Shown piece after piece: positions 54,096 to 62,521 of a stretch of 64,000 nucleotides of DNA. Origin of the DNA: Pseudomonas resinovorans NBRC 106553. GTDB taxonomy: Bacteria; Pseudomonadota; Gammaproteobacteria; Pseudomonadales; Pseudomonadaceae. A model generated the notes under the pieces. That model did not search any database, was not told the DNA's origin, and saw nothing but the letters and a program-made list of their open reading frames with translations. The stretch lies in assembly GCF_000412695.1 (NCBI RefSeq), contig NC_021499.1:4092001-4156000 (forward strand). The letters run 5' to 3'. The first letter of the stretch is position 1. Each line of letters starts with the position of its first letter. Made by a program: the position numbers and the translations under genes.

Positions 54096-54844
54096 CAGAT
54101 TACCTTCGCCTCGTTCTTCAGTTTTTCGACCAGTTCAGCCACGGACTTGACCTTGATACCAGCCTGGCGGGCGGCCGGGGCTTCTACTTTCAGGGTCTTG
54201 ACGGTGGAAGCGGTGGAAACACCCAGGGCGTCCGGGGTAACCACGTCCAGCGGCTTCTTCTTGGCTTTCATGATGTTCGGCAGAGACGCGTAGCGCGGCT
54301 CGTTCAGGCGCAGGTCGGTGGTGACGATCGCCGGCAGATTCAGCGCAACGGTCTGCAGACCGCCGTCGATCTCACGGGTGACGTTGACCTTGTCGCCAGC
54401 AACCTCGACCTTGGAGGCGAAGGTGCCTTGGGCGTAGCCGGTCAGGGCGCCCAGCATCTGGCCGGTCTGGTTGTTGTCGCTATCGATGGCCTGCTTGCCG
54501 AGGATGACCAGTTGCGGCTGCTCCTTGTCGACCACAGCTTTCAGCAGCTTGGCCACGGCCAGGGAGTTCAGCTCCTCAAAGGACTCGACCAGGATGGCGC
54601 GGTCGGCGCCCAGGGCCAGAGCGGTACGCAGCTGCTCTTGAGCAGTGTTCGGGCCGATGGTGACGACGACGATTTCACTCGCTACGCCTTTCTCTTTCAG
54701 ACGGACGGCTTCTTCCACGGCAATTTCGCAGAAGGGGTTCATCGACATCTTCACGTTGGCAAGGTCGACGCCGGAGTTGTCCGCCTTGACGCGGACCTTG
54801 ACGTTGTAGTCGACCACTCGTTTGACAGCTACAAGAACCTTCAT
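54095..54844 (-). CDS. etfB: Electron transfer flavoprotein beta subunit EtfB
   Basis: Partner of EtfA; the 249-residue protein binds AMP and contacts the dehydrogenases. The family signature is the stretch with [20 protein letters not shown] near 42-61 and the AMP-loop region [12 protein letters not shown] (about 121-132). It starts [17 protein letters not shown] as usual for the family. Its promoter is in the 319-bp divergent gap with the ETF-QO gene. Confidence 0.97.
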   Translation of the reverse strand: MKVLVAVKRVVDYNVKVRVKADNSGVDLANVKMSMNPFCEIAVEEAVRLKEKGVASEIVVVTIGPNTAQEQLRTALALGADRAILVESFEELNSLAVAKLLKAVVDKEQPQLVILGKQAIDSDNNQTGQMLGALTGYAQGTFASKVEVAGDKVNVTREIDGGLQTVALNLPAIVTTDLRLNEPRYASLPNIMKAKKKPLDVVTPDALGVSTASTVKTLKVEAPAARQAGIKVKSVAELVEKLKNEAKVI

Positions 54845-55046
54845 GGATTCCTCGTTACTCTCCGGTTAATAAGAATGTCGCCAAGACGGGCCTGGCCAGT
54901 GATGCAGGTCGGCCGGAACCGACTCTCAGCCCAGACAGCGAGCGCAAAACCGCCCGTATCTTGACCGGATCGCCTATTCGGGTCAATACAGCAAAATGGC
55001 CCTTTATACGCCGCAGAGCCTTATCCTATCAGGGCTTCACAAAATT

Positions 55047-55060
55047 CAAACAAACGTTTG
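55047..55060. promoter_or_regulatory. Candidate PsrA site between etfBA and the ETF-QO gene
   Basis: CAAAC-AAAC-GTTTG fits the known PsrA pattern (G/C)AAAC-N(2-4)-GTTT(G/C). It includes a 12-bp palindrome ACAAACGTTTGT and ends just before a -35 box. PsrA is a TetR repressor released by long-chain fatty acids, so control of ETF genes is sensible. In the rest of the 319-bp gap (54845-55046 and 55092-55150) I see no other clear feature. Confidence 0.6.
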
Positions 55061-55062
55061 TA

Positions 55063-55091
55063 TTGGACCGAGCCAAGGGGCTGGATATAAT
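55063..55091 (+). promoter_or_regulatory. Sigma-70 promoter of the ETF-QO gene
   Basis: TTGGAC, a 17-nt spacer, and a perfect TATAAT (55086-55091). The start of transcription would be near 55098, 66 nt before the GTG start codon. Confidence 0.75.
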
Positions 55092-55163
55092 GCGCCGGCT
55101 CAGGTCAGGGATCGAGCCTAGCCCTCCAACATAAAATATCGAAGAGCCTTGAGGAGATTGACT

Positions 55164-56828
55164 GTGGAACGCGAATACATGGAATTCGACGTCGTCATCG
55201 TCGGTGCCGGCCCCGCTGGCCTGTCCGCCGCGTGCCGACTGAAGCAGAAGGCCGCGGAAGCTGGTCAGGAGATCAGCGTGTGCGTGGTCGAGAAGGGTTC
55301 CGAAGTGGGCGCCCACATTCTCTCCGGCGCCGTATTCGAACCGCGAGCCCTGAACGAGCTCTTCCCTGACTGGAAGGACCTGGGTGCACCGCTGAACACC
55401 CCGGTGACCCGCGACGACATCTATATGCTCAAGGATGCCGAGTCCGCCATCAGGCTGCCTGACCTGTTCGTGCCCAAGACCATGCACAACGAGGGCAACT
55501 ATATCATCTCCCTGGGCAATCTCTGCCGCTGGCTGGCCCAGCAGGCCGAAGGCCTGGGCGTGGAAATCTACCCGGGCTTCGCCGCCCAGGAAGCCCTGAT
55601 CGACGAGAACGGCGTGGTTCGCGGCATCATCACCGGCGACCTCGGCGTGGACCGTGAAGGCCATCCGAAAGAGGGTTACTACACCCCCGGCATGGAACTG
55701 CGCGGCAAGTACACCCTGTTCGCCGAAGGCTGCCGTGGCCACATCGGCAAGCAGCTGATCAAGAAGTACAACCTCGACTCCGACGCCGATGCCCAGCACT
55801 ATGGCATCGGCATCAAGGAAATCTGGGACATCGATCCGGCCAAGCACCAGCCTGGCCTGGTGGTCCACACCGCCGGTTGGCCGATGGACATCATGGGCAC
55901 CGAGAACACCGGCGGCTCCTTCCTCTATCACCTGGAAAACAACCAGGTGGTCGTTGGCCTGATCATCGACCTGTCCTACAGCAACCCCTTCCTCTCGCCC
56001 TTCGACGAGTTCCAGCGCTACAAGCACCACCCGGTGATCAAGCAGTACCTGGAAGGCGGCAAGCGTGTTGCCTATGGCGCCCGCGCCATCTGCAAGGGCG
56101 GCCTGAACTCGCTGCCGAAGATGGTCTTCCCGGGCGGCGCCCTGATCGGTTGCGACCTGGGCACCCTGAACTTCGCCAAGATCAAGGGCAGCCACACCGC
56201 GATGAAGTCCGGCATGCTGGCCGCCGAGTCCATCGCAGAAGCCCTGGCCGCCGGCCGCGAGGGTGGCGACGAGCTGACCAACTACGTCGACGCGTTCAAG
56301 GGCAGCTGGCTGTACGACGAGCTGTTCCGCAGCCGCAACTTCGGTGCTGCAATCCACAAGTACGGCGCCCTGGTGGGCGGTGCGATCAACTACATCGACC
56401 AGAACTGGTTCGGTGGCAAGATCCCCTTCACCCTGCACGACAACAAGCCGGACTACGCCTGCCTGAAGCCCGCCGCCCAGTCCCAGCGCATCGAGTACCC
56501 GAAGCCGGACGGCAAGATCAGCTTCGACAAGCTCAGCTCGGTATTCCTCTCCAACACCAACCATGAAGAGGAACAACCCTGCCACTTGAAGCTGGCCGAC
56601 GCGAGCATCCCGATCGGCAAGAACCTGCCGCTGTACGACGAACCGGCGCAGCGCTACTGCCCGGCCGGCGTATACGAAGTGGTGGCCAACGACGACGGCA
56701 GCAAGCGCTTCCAGATCAACGCCCAGAACTGCGTGCACTGCAAGACCTGCGACATCAAGGACCCGGCCCAGAACATCACCTGGGTTGCCCCGGAAGGCAC
56801 CGGCGGCCCGAACTACCCCAACATGTAA
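55164..56828 (+). CDS. Electron transfer flavoprotein-ubiquinone oxidoreductase
   Basis: A 554-residue membrane-bound enzyme that passes electrons from ETF to ubiquinone. The FAD-binding N-terminus is VVIVGAGPAGLSAA. The 4Fe-4S cluster motif CVHCKTCDIKDP is near 525, with a further Cys upstream in YCPAGVY. The start is a GTG at 55164 with GAGGAG 7 nt before it; the open frame begins 15 nt earlier. It diverges from etfBA across a shared control region and ends at a strong terminator. It matches PA2953 by position, from memory. Confidence 0.95.
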   Translation: MEREYMEFDVVIVGAGPAGLSAACRLKQKAAEAGQEISVCVVEKGSEVGAHILSGAVFEPRALNELFPDWKDLGAPLNTPVTRDDIYMLKDAESAIRLPDLFVPKTMHNEGNYIISLGNLCRWLAQQAEGLGVEIYPGFAAQEALIDENGVVRGIITGDLGVDREGHPKEGYYTPGMELRGKYTLFAEGCRGHIGKQLIKKYNLDSDADAQHYGIGIKEIWDIDPAKHQPGLVVHTAGWPMDIMGTENTGGSFLYHLENNQVVVGLIIDLSYSNPFLSPFDEFQRYKHHPVIKQYLEGGKRVAYGARAICKGGLNSLPKMVFPGGALIGCDLGTLNFAKIKGSHTAMKSGMLAAESIAEALAAGREGGDELTNYVDAFKGSWLYDELFRSRNFGAAIHKYGALVGGAINYIDQNWFGGKIPFTLHDNKPDYACLKPAAQSQRIEYPKPDGKISFDKLSSVFLSNTNHEEEQPCHLKLADASIPIGKNLPLYDEPAQRYCPAGVYEVVANDDGSKRFQINAQNCVHCKTCDIKDPAQNITWVAPEGTGGPNYPNM

Positions 56829-56837
56829 GCGGTCACG

Positions 56838-56864
56838 AAAAAGGCTCCCTCGGGAGCCTTTTTT
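56838..56864 (+). terminator. Intrinsic terminator of the ETF-QO gene
   Basis: GGCTCCC pairs with GGGAGCC around TC, with A on one side and six T on the other, so it can act in both directions. The convergent DUF1285 gene ends 18 nt away. Confidence 0.9.
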
Positions 56865-56881
56865 CATGGTCGTCTCACTGC

Positions 56882-57451
56882 CTATTCCGGCAATGGCCCG
56901 ATGGGGAAGAACTCCCCGCCGCTCCAGACTCCGAGCCAGGCGACACCATCGATCTCGCGGGGCACGGCCAGCTCCACCAACTGGTAGAAGACATTGCGGT
57001 TGATCAGCGCTTCCAGGTTGGTACGCACCAGCACATAGGGCGAGGGCTCCTGGGTCTGCGGATCCAGCTCGAAGCGCAGCGGATGCACCGCGCCAGCCAC
57101 CACCTCGTCCTCGACATTGGTGACGAAGCGCAGCTGTTGCGTCTCGCCCTCCCCTTCGACCCGCAGCTCCACGGCGATAAACGGGGCGTCATCGACGCGG
57201 ATGCCAACTTTCTCCACCGGGGTCACCAGGAAGTAGTCGTCGCCATCCTTGCGGATCACGCTGGAGAACAGCTTGACCATGGGCTTGCGACCGATCGGCG
57301 TACCCAGGTAGAACCAGGTGCCATCGCGGGCGATGCGCATGTCGATATCGCCGCAGAAATCCGGATTCCATAGATGGACAGGCGCACCGCCGGGCTTGTC
57401 GCCCTTGGGTATCTGCGCCAGCAGGTCGCCGGCCTTGCCGGGATCGCTCAT
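56882..57451 (-). CDS. DUF1285 family protein
   Basis: A 189-residue cytosolic protein of DUF1285, recognised by HLWNPDFCGDIDMRIARDGTW and YFLVTPVEKVGIRVDDAPF. Solved members have two related beta-barrel-like halves and an unknown ligand. It is 10 nt after the DUF4823 lipoprotein gene on the same strand and likely co-transcribed. No function is known. Confidence 0.88.
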   Translation of the reverse strand: MSDPGKAGDLLAQIPKGDKPGGAPVHLWNPDFCGDIDMRIARDGTWFYLGTPIGRKPMVKLFSSVIRKDGDDYFLVTPVEKVGIRVDDAPFIAVELRVEGEGETQQLRFVTNVEDEVVAGAVHPLRFELDPQTQEPSPYVLVRTNLEALINRNVFYQLVELAVPREIDGVAWLGVWSGGEFFPIGPLPE

Positions 57452-57461
57452 TTCAATCTCC

Positions 57462-58064
57462 TCAACGACTCACGCCAATCAGGCTGCGAGCATACTCCTG
57501 CAAGGGCGCCGCGATCTGATCTTCCGGCTTGTTATCGTGCATCGTCAGAAAACCGCCGCGATTGCGGATGCGCGCCGTATCCACCAGGTAGCGGGTGTTG
57601 GTCTCGATCAGCATCAACTGGATCACCCCGCGGTCGCGACCGAGGCGGTCGAGGGCTTCCTGGTCCTCCCACTCCACAACCGTGCCAATGCGGTCGTCGG
57701 CACTGGCGAAGCGGGCATAGAGCAGATAGTGCGCCCCGAACGAGCGGGCCTCGCCCATGGCCTCCTCCAGACCAAGCGGCCCCTTGGCGCGGCGCACCAT
57801 GGGGAAGTATTCGACGAAGCCGTTGAAGGCCTCCTCTGCTACCACGTTGGGCCGCGGATAGGCCGAACCCGGTGGCACGAAATGCCCCTGAGCGATGAAA
57901 ATGAAAGAGTCCGCCTGCAGGCGCCAAGGGCTGGCGCGGCGGGTATCGCTGTGGTCCAGGAGCCCGGCATCGCTCAGTTGCTCGCGAGTACCGTCGGCCA
58001 TGTCGCTGACCTTCATGCAGCCCACCAGGCCGAGAATCGCCAGCAACAGAATCAAACTACGCAT
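57462..58064 (-). CDS. DUF4823 lipoprotein
   Basis: A 200-residue lipoprotein with lipobox LGLVGC (Cys16). The mature part fits DUF4823 (FVPPGSAYPRPNVVAEEAFNG; GAHYLLYARFASADDR). It is found next to DUF1285 in Pseudomonas. It lies 66 nt from moaA, on the same strand. The function is unknown. Confidence 0.85.
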   Translation of the reverse strand: MRSLILLLAILGLVGCMKVSDMADGTREQLSDAGLLDHSDTRRASPWRLQADSFIFIAQGHFVPPGSAYPRPNVVAEEAFNGFVEYFPMVRRAKGPLGLEEAMGEARSFGAHYLLYARFASADDRIGTVVEWEDQEALDRLGRDRGVIQLMLIETNTRYLVDTARIRNRGGFLTMHDNKPEDQIAAPLQEYARSLIGVSR

Positions 58065-58130
58065 CGTGTGTCCTCCAGACGCCGGCGACGTAAAACCGGC
58101 GGATAGAGAACCAATGCAGCTTCCGCGCCA

Positions 58131-59099
58131 TCAACCGCCGATGATCTTCATCACGGTGACGCCACCGGAGAAGGCCAGGTCCTGCTTGTCGGCCAGGGCC
58201 TTGACCAGCAACCGTTGCAGGGCCGGGAGCGCCTGGTGCCGAGGCTTCTCCAGCAGGTCGCCGACATAGTGGCGATTGCTCGACGACAGGCAGCCATGCA
58301 GCCAGCCGGTGGAAGACAGACGCAAACGCGAGCAGGTGCGGCAGAAGGGCACGCTTTCGTTGGCGATCACGCCGAAGTGCCCGGCACCCGGCACCCGGTA
58401 GCGCAGCGCGGTGGCATCCAGCGGCGCGGCGGCCTGGACGAATTCGTGGTGGGGACGGATCAGCGCCAGCAACTCCTCCAGGCCGACGAACTGCTGGTGG
58501 AAGGCATTGGGATCACGGGCCAGGTGCCCCATGCGCATCAGTTCGATGAAGCGCAGTTCGAAGCCGTTCTCCAGGCAGTAGTCCAGCAATGGCAGCACCT
58601 GGTCGAGGTTCTTGCCGCGCAGGGGGACCATGTTGACCTTGATCTTCAGCCCGGCCGCCCTCGCCTCTTCCAGGCCCTTGAGCACGGTGGCCAGGTCGCC
58701 GCCACGGGCAATGCCGCGGAACTCGTCGGCATCGAGGGTATCGAGGGAAATGTTCAGGCGGCGGATGCCGCAGTCCAGCAGCAGCGGCAGCTTGCGCGAC
58801 AGCAACTGGCCGTTGCTGGTCAGGCTGATGTCTTCGAGGCCGAGCTTGCTGACTTCACGAAGGAAAGGATCGAGCTTGGGGCTCACCAGCGGCTCGCCGC
58901 CGGTAATGCGCAGACGTTCGATGCCGGCCGCTTCGATGAGATAGGCCACGCCACGCACCATGGCTTCGGCCGAGAGCTCATCCTGTGCCGCCACCAGGCG
59001 CTTGCCGTCCGGCACGCAGTAGGTGCAGGCGTAGTTGCAGGCGGCGGTCAGGCTGATACGCAGGTTGCGGAAGCGCCTGCCTTGGCGGTCGACGATCAT
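58131..59099 (-). CDS. moaA: GTP 3',8-cyclase MoaA (radical SAM)
   Basis: First step of molybdenum cofactor synthesis: rearranges GTP to 3',8-cyclo-dihydro-GTP. The 322-residue protein has the SAM cluster motif CNYACTYC (Cys21, Cys25, Cys28). The C-terminal second cluster is in FCRTCSRLRLSSTGWLHGC, and the final GG activating motif is present (KIIGG). The ATG at 59099 is preferred because GGAG lies 6 nt upstream; upstream starts at 59114 (ATG) and 59123 (GTG) lack one. Pseudomonas often has more than one moaA-like gene. No other moa genes adjoin. Confidence 0.9.
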   Translation of the reverse strand: MIVDRQGRRFRNLRISLTAACNYACTYCVPDGKRLVAAQDELSAEAMVRGVAYLIEAAGIERLRITGGEPLVSPKLDPFLREVSKLGLEDISLTSNGQLLSRKLPLLLDCGIRRLNISLDTLDADEFRGIARGGDLATVLKGLEEARAAGLKIKVNMVPLRGKNLDQVLPLLDYCLENGFELRFIELMRMGHLARDPNAFHQQFVGLEELLALIRPHHEFVQAAAPLDATALRYRVPGAGHFGVIANESVPFCRTCSRLRLSSTGWLHGCLSSSNRHYVGDLLEKPRHQALPALQRLLVKALADKQDLAFSGGVTVMKIIGG

Positions 59100-59188
59100 G
59101 GGACGCTCCGGCATGTGGTACACCGGAGTATATCCCCGCGGTCACTCCCGCACATATCCGCGACCGCGTTATAGACGTACTGAATACG

Positions 59189-59827
59189 TCAACCGGCGGG
59201 TGCTTCGGAGTCCCGCTTGCGCTTGTTGCCCATGCGCACGCCGATATCCATGAGGAACTGGAAGAAGCCTTCCTGATCCTCGAGCACGCTGCTCCAGAAC
59301 GGCGAGTGATAGAGCGCGACGGCGCCGTGCACCAGCGCCCAGGCGGCGCAGTAGTGGAAGTACGGCGGCACGTCCTCCAGCTTGCCTTCGGCGATGCGTC
59401 CCTTGATCAGCTGGGTCAGGCGCTCGAAGTTGGAAGCACGGATCTTGTGCAGCTGCTCGACCATCTCCGGCACCTGGCTGTTCTTCACCACCTTCTCTTC
59501 GAGGCGGTCGAACAGGCGGTAGCGCTGCGGATCACGCATCCGGAACTCGAAGTAGGCACGCGACAGCGCCTCCTTGTCCCGGTCCACGTCAGCGGAATGG
59601 AGCAGCGAGTTCAGGTCGCGCTCGTAATCGAGCATCAGGCGCAGGTAAATCTCCGCCTTCGACTTGAAGTGCTTGTAGATGGTGCCTTTGCCGATACCCA
59701 CTGCGTCAGCGATCATCTCGACGGTGACGCTGTCTTCGCCCTCTTCGAGGAAGAGTTTCAGAGCTGTGTCGAGAATTTCCTGCTCTCGGCGGCGGAACTC
59801 ACGGACTTTACGGGGTTCTTTCTGCAT
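59189..59827 (-). CDS. TetR/AcrR-family regulator
   Basis: A 212-residue regulator with a helix-turn-helix near 28-60 (VTVEMIADAVGIGKGTIYKHFKSKAEIYLRLML) and a long helical ligand domain. It diverges from a class V aminotransferase gene across 74 nt. The matching PAO1 gene is PA2957 by position, from memory. Effector and targets cannot be read from the sequence. Confidence 0.9.
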   Translation of the reverse strand: MQKEPRKVREFRRREQEILDTALKLFLEEGEDSVTVEMIADAVGIGKGTIYKHFKSKAEIYLRLMLDYERDLNSLLHSADVDRDKEALSRAYFEFRMRDPQRYRLFDRLEEKVVKNSQVPEMVEQLHKIRASNFERLTQLIKGRIAEGKLEDVPPYFHYCAAWALVHGAVALYHSPFWSSVLEDQEGFFQFLMDIGVRMGNKRKRDSEAPAG

Positions 59828-59901
59828 AAAGGGACTGTGGGGTCAAAAATCAAGCCGAGTATTATGCCTAACTGGCGTAAAAATGCACGGAACATCCGAC
59901 T

Positions 59902-61035
59902 ATGAGCATATTACAAGATGAGTTCGCCCAAGCCGAAGGGCTGCGCTATCTGAACCATGCCGCCGTTGCGCCCTGGCCCAAACGCGCGACCCGCGCGGTC
60001 CAGAGCTTCGCCGAAGCGAACTGGCACGTAGGCGCGAGGGATTATCCGGACTGGCTGGTAGTGGAGCGTCGCCTGCGCGAACGCCTGGCAAAACTACTGA
60101 ACGCACCGACCACGGCGGACCTCGCACTGGTCAAGAATACATCGGAAGCACTGTCCTTCGTTGCCTTTGGTCTGGACTGGTCGACAGGCGATCAGGTGGT
60201 CATCAGCGACCAGGAGTTTCCCTCCAACCGAGTGGTCTGGGAGGCCCTGAAGCGATATGGCGTGGACTGCGTCCAGGTGTCGCTGGATGGCCCGGACCCC
60301 GAAGGCGCGCTGCTGGCCGCGTGCGGCCCGCGCACCCGGTTGATGTCGATCAGCGCCGTGCAATACGCCAGTGGCCTGCGCCTGGACTTGCAACGCCTGG
60401 GCCTGGGCTGTCGCCAGCGCGGCGTGCTGTTTTGCGTCGACGCCATCCAGCAGCTGGGCGCCCTGCCCTTCGACGTCCAGGCCATCGATTGCGCCTTCGC
60501 CATGGCCGACGGCCACAAGTGGATGCTCGGCCCGGAAGGCCTGGGCGTCTTCTATTGCCGCGCCGACCTGCGCCAGCAGTTGAAGCTCCACGAATACGGC
60601 TGGCACATGCTGGAGCACCCTGGCGATTACGAGCGCCTCGACTGGCAGCCCTCGCCCACCGCTCGTCGCTTCGAGTGCGGCAGCCCCAACATGCTCGGCG
60701 CCATGGCCCTGGAGGCCAGCCTGTCGCTGCTGGAGGAAGTCGGCATGGTGCAGGTAGCCAACGCGCTGGCCGAACGCGTGCAATGGCTACAGGATGGCCT
60801 TACGGGGATTCCCGGCGTGCAGCTGCTGAGCCCGCTGAATCCGGCGCGCCGAGCCGGGATCATCAGCTTCCGCCTGGACGGCTGGGACAATCAGCCGCTG
60901 TTCGAGCGCCTGCGCAACGAGCAGGTGGTGTGCGCCCAGCGCGGCGGCGGCATCCGTTTTTCGCCGCATTTCTACACCACGCCCAAGGTAATCGACGAGA
61001 CCCTGGCACTGCTGCGCCAGCTCGCAGACACATGA
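59902..61035 (+). CDS. Class V aminotransferase / cysteine desulfurase-fold PLP enzyme
   Basis: A 377-residue fold-type I PLP enzyme of class V: the PLP Lys is in ADGHKWMLGPEGLG and the cofactor Asp/Gln region is FCVDAIQQLGALPFDV. Cysteine desulfurases have a mobile Cys loop near the C-terminus; here that region reads NEQVVCAQRGGGIRFSPH, where a Cys is present but the fit is weak. It could be a desulfurase-like or an amino acid lyase/transaminase. No good ribosome site stands before the ATG. It lies upstream of the likely rgsA sRNA. Confidence 0.82.
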   Translation: MSILQDEFAQAEGLRYLNHAAVAPWPKRATRAVQSFAEANWHVGARDYPDWLVVERRLRERLAKLLNAPTTADLALVKNTSEALSFVAFGLDWSTGDQVVISDQEFPSNRVVWEALKRYGVDCVQVSLDGPDPEGALLAACGPRTRLMSISAVQYASGLRLDLQRLGLGCRQRGVLFCVDAIQQLGALPFDVQAIDCAFAMADGHKWMLGPEGLGVFYCRADLRQQLKLHEYGWHMLEHPGDYERLDWQPSPTARRFECGSPNMLGAMALEASLSLLEEVGMVQVANALAERVQWLQDGLTGIPGVQLLSPLNPARRAGIISFRLDGWDNQPLFERLRNEQVVCAQRGGGIRFSPHFYTTPKVIDETLALLRQLADT

Positions 61036-61112
61036 GGACTCAGCCGGTGCGGCTGTATTCCAAATAGGTTTAAGAATCGCCGCCGGCTGTCTGGACGCGT
61101 CGGGATAATGGC

Positions 61113-61119
61113 CGATACT
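61113..61119 (+). promoter_or_regulatory. RpoS-like -10 box of rgsA
   Basis: CGATACT, one base from the RpoS consensus CTATACT, is preceded by C. It predicts transcription from about 61125. No -35 box is clear, as is common for RpoS promoters. Confidence 0.5.
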
Positions 61120-61124
61120 TCAAG

Positions 61125-61246
61125 TTACTGGCGCGCGGCATCTCCCCCCAAGTGCCCAGCCAGTCGAGGAACCGTGGATCGTGTTCCTTTGTTTTACTCC
61201 TAATGGTCTTGACCCGGATTCATCCCCCAGAACCCGGGTTTTTTTT
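61125..61246 (+). ncRNA. rgsA: Small RNA RgsA (P16)
   Basis: About 120 nt between the class V aminotransferase gene and tatD, which is where P. aeruginosa carries rgsA (PA2958.1), an RpoS-dependent, Hfq-binding sRNA active in oxidative stress. The T-rich stretch TTCCTTTGTTTTACTCC (about 61189-61200) could bind Hfq. The end is a terminator (ACCCGG/CCGGGT, then eight T). The identity rests on place, size, RpoS-like box and terminator, not on a sequence comparison. Confidence 0.7.
61212..61246 (+). terminator. Intrinsic terminator of rgsA
   Basis: ACCCGG pairs with CCGGGT across 16 nt, followed by eight T. An alternative shorter palindrome (AACCCGGGTT) sits at the 3' arm. Confidence 0.8.
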
Positions 61247-61281
61247 GTCCGCGATTTAGTCGAAACGCCCGCCAGGCCTGC

Positions 61282-62064
61282 TCAGCCGCGCCGCGCCAGC
61301 GGGAACAGGCGCAGGTAGTTCTCGCTGGTCTGCTCGGCGAATGCGTCGAAGGAAACACCACGGAGCTCGGCGAGGAACTCCGCCACTTCGCGCACGTATT
61401 GCGGCAGGTTGGGCTTGCCGCGATGGGGTACCGGGGCCAGGTAGGGCGAATCGGTTTCCACCAGCAGGCGGTCGGCCGGCACCTGGCGGGCCACCTCCCG
61501 GAGCGCCTCGGCATTGCGGAAGGTCACGATGCCGGACAGCGAGATGTAGAAGCCCAGGTCCAGCGCCGCGCGGGCCATCTCCCAATCCTCGGTGAAACAG
61601 TGCAGCACGCCGGCCTGGGGCAAGGCCGCCTCGCGCAGCAGGGAGAGGGTGTCGGCACGGGCTTCGCGGGTATGCACGATCACCGGTTTGCCGGTGACCT
61701 TCGCGGCGTCCAGGTGCAGGCGGAACGCCTGCACCTGGAGCTCGGCGGCTTCGGGCTCGTAGTGGTAGTCCAGGCCGGTTTCGCCGATGGCCACCACGCG
61801 CGGATGCTCCAGCTCGCCCAGAAGCCAGTCCAGGGCCAGGGATTCGCCCGGCTGCAGGTCCAGGGGGTGTACCCCGACGGAGCAGTGCACATCCTCGTAG
61901 CGTTCGGCCAGGGACTTCACCGCGGCGGCGTTGTCGGCGCTCACGCCGATGCACAGGAACTGGCTGACGCCCCGGGCACGTGCGGCGTCCAGTGCGGCGT
62001 CAAGGGAACCATCGTGGGCGGCCAGGTCGAGGCGGTCCAAGTGGCAGTGGGAGTCGATCAGCAT
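61282..62064 (-). CDS. TatD-family metal-dependent hydrolase
   Basis: A 260-residue TIM-barrel amidohydrolase-like protein. The metal ligands are His6 and His8 in DSHCHLD, with later Glu in GETGLDYH, His in IVHTREA and LHCFTEDWE, and Asp in ETDSPYLAP. Members act as deoxyribonucleases. It is the last gene of a tmk-holB-pilZ-tatD run, 65 nt after pilZ. It matches PA2959 by neighbourhood. Confidence 0.93.
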   Translation of the reverse strand: MLIDSHCHLDRLDLAAHDGSLDAALDAARARGVSQFLCIGVSADNAAAVKSLAERYEDVHCSVGVHPLDLQPGESLALDWLLGELEHPRVVAIGETGLDYHYEPEAAELQVQAFRLHLDAAKVTGKPVIVHTREARADTLSLLREAALPQAGVLHCFTEDWEMARAALDLGFYISLSGIVTFRNAEALREVARQVPADRLLVETDSPYLAPVPHRGKPNLPQYVREVAEFLAELRGVSFDAFAEQTSENYLRLFPLARRG

Positions 62065-62129
62065 GGTTCAAGCTCCAGGCACAGGCGCCAGGCTTCAAGC
62101 CTGTCGCTTGCAGCCCGGTCCGCTGCCGG

Positions 62130-62486
62130 TTACATCGTGTGGGTGGGACGGTCCGACTTGAGGGCGCCGGCGAGGTAGGTCTCGATCTTGTTGCGAGCAC
62201 CACTGTCGCCGTCGTTGAACTGGACACCAATACCTGCGGCGCGGTTGCCCTGGGCGCCCCTGGGGGTGATCCAGACGACTTTTCCGGCGACCGGGATCTT
62301 TTCCTGCTCGTCCATCAGGTTGAGCAGCATGAAGACCTCGTCGCCGAGCTTGTAGGTCTTGTTGGTCGGAATGAACAGCCCGCCGTTCTTGATGAACGGC
62401 ATGTAGGCGGCGTACAGCACGGACTTGTCCTTGATGGTCAAGGACAGAATCCCGTTACGCGGGCCGAGGTTCGGCGGCAGGCTCAT
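62130..62486 (-). CDS. pilZ: Type IV pilus assembly protein PilZ
   Basis: A 118-residue PilZ-domain protein (MSLPPNLGPRNGILSLTIKD). PilZ itself is needed for type IV pili and acts with PilB and FimX. The RxxxR c-di-GMP motif at the N-terminus of most PilZ domains is not seen, which agrees with the known inability of this founding member to bind c-di-GMP. It lies 35 nt after holB. Confidence 0.94.
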   Translation of the reverse strand: MSLPPNLGPRNGILSLTIKDKSVLYAAYMPFIKNGGLFIPTNKTYKLGDEVFMLLNLMDEQEKIPVAGKVVWITPRGAQGNRAAGIGVQFNDGDSGARNKIETYLAGALKSDRPTHTM

Positions 62487-62521
62487 GCGGTTTCCCTAGC
62501 AAGCTGGTTCAGCCACCGATT

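Noticed and set aside
55029..56867. A 612-codon open frame opposite the ETF-QO gene
   Set aside because: It is antisense to a certain gene, has no ribosome site, and begins inside the convergent terminator.
59830..59901. Promoter with TATTAT between tetR and the class V aminotransferase gene
   Set aside because: No acceptable -35 box is found at a usual distance on either strand, so I did not list it.
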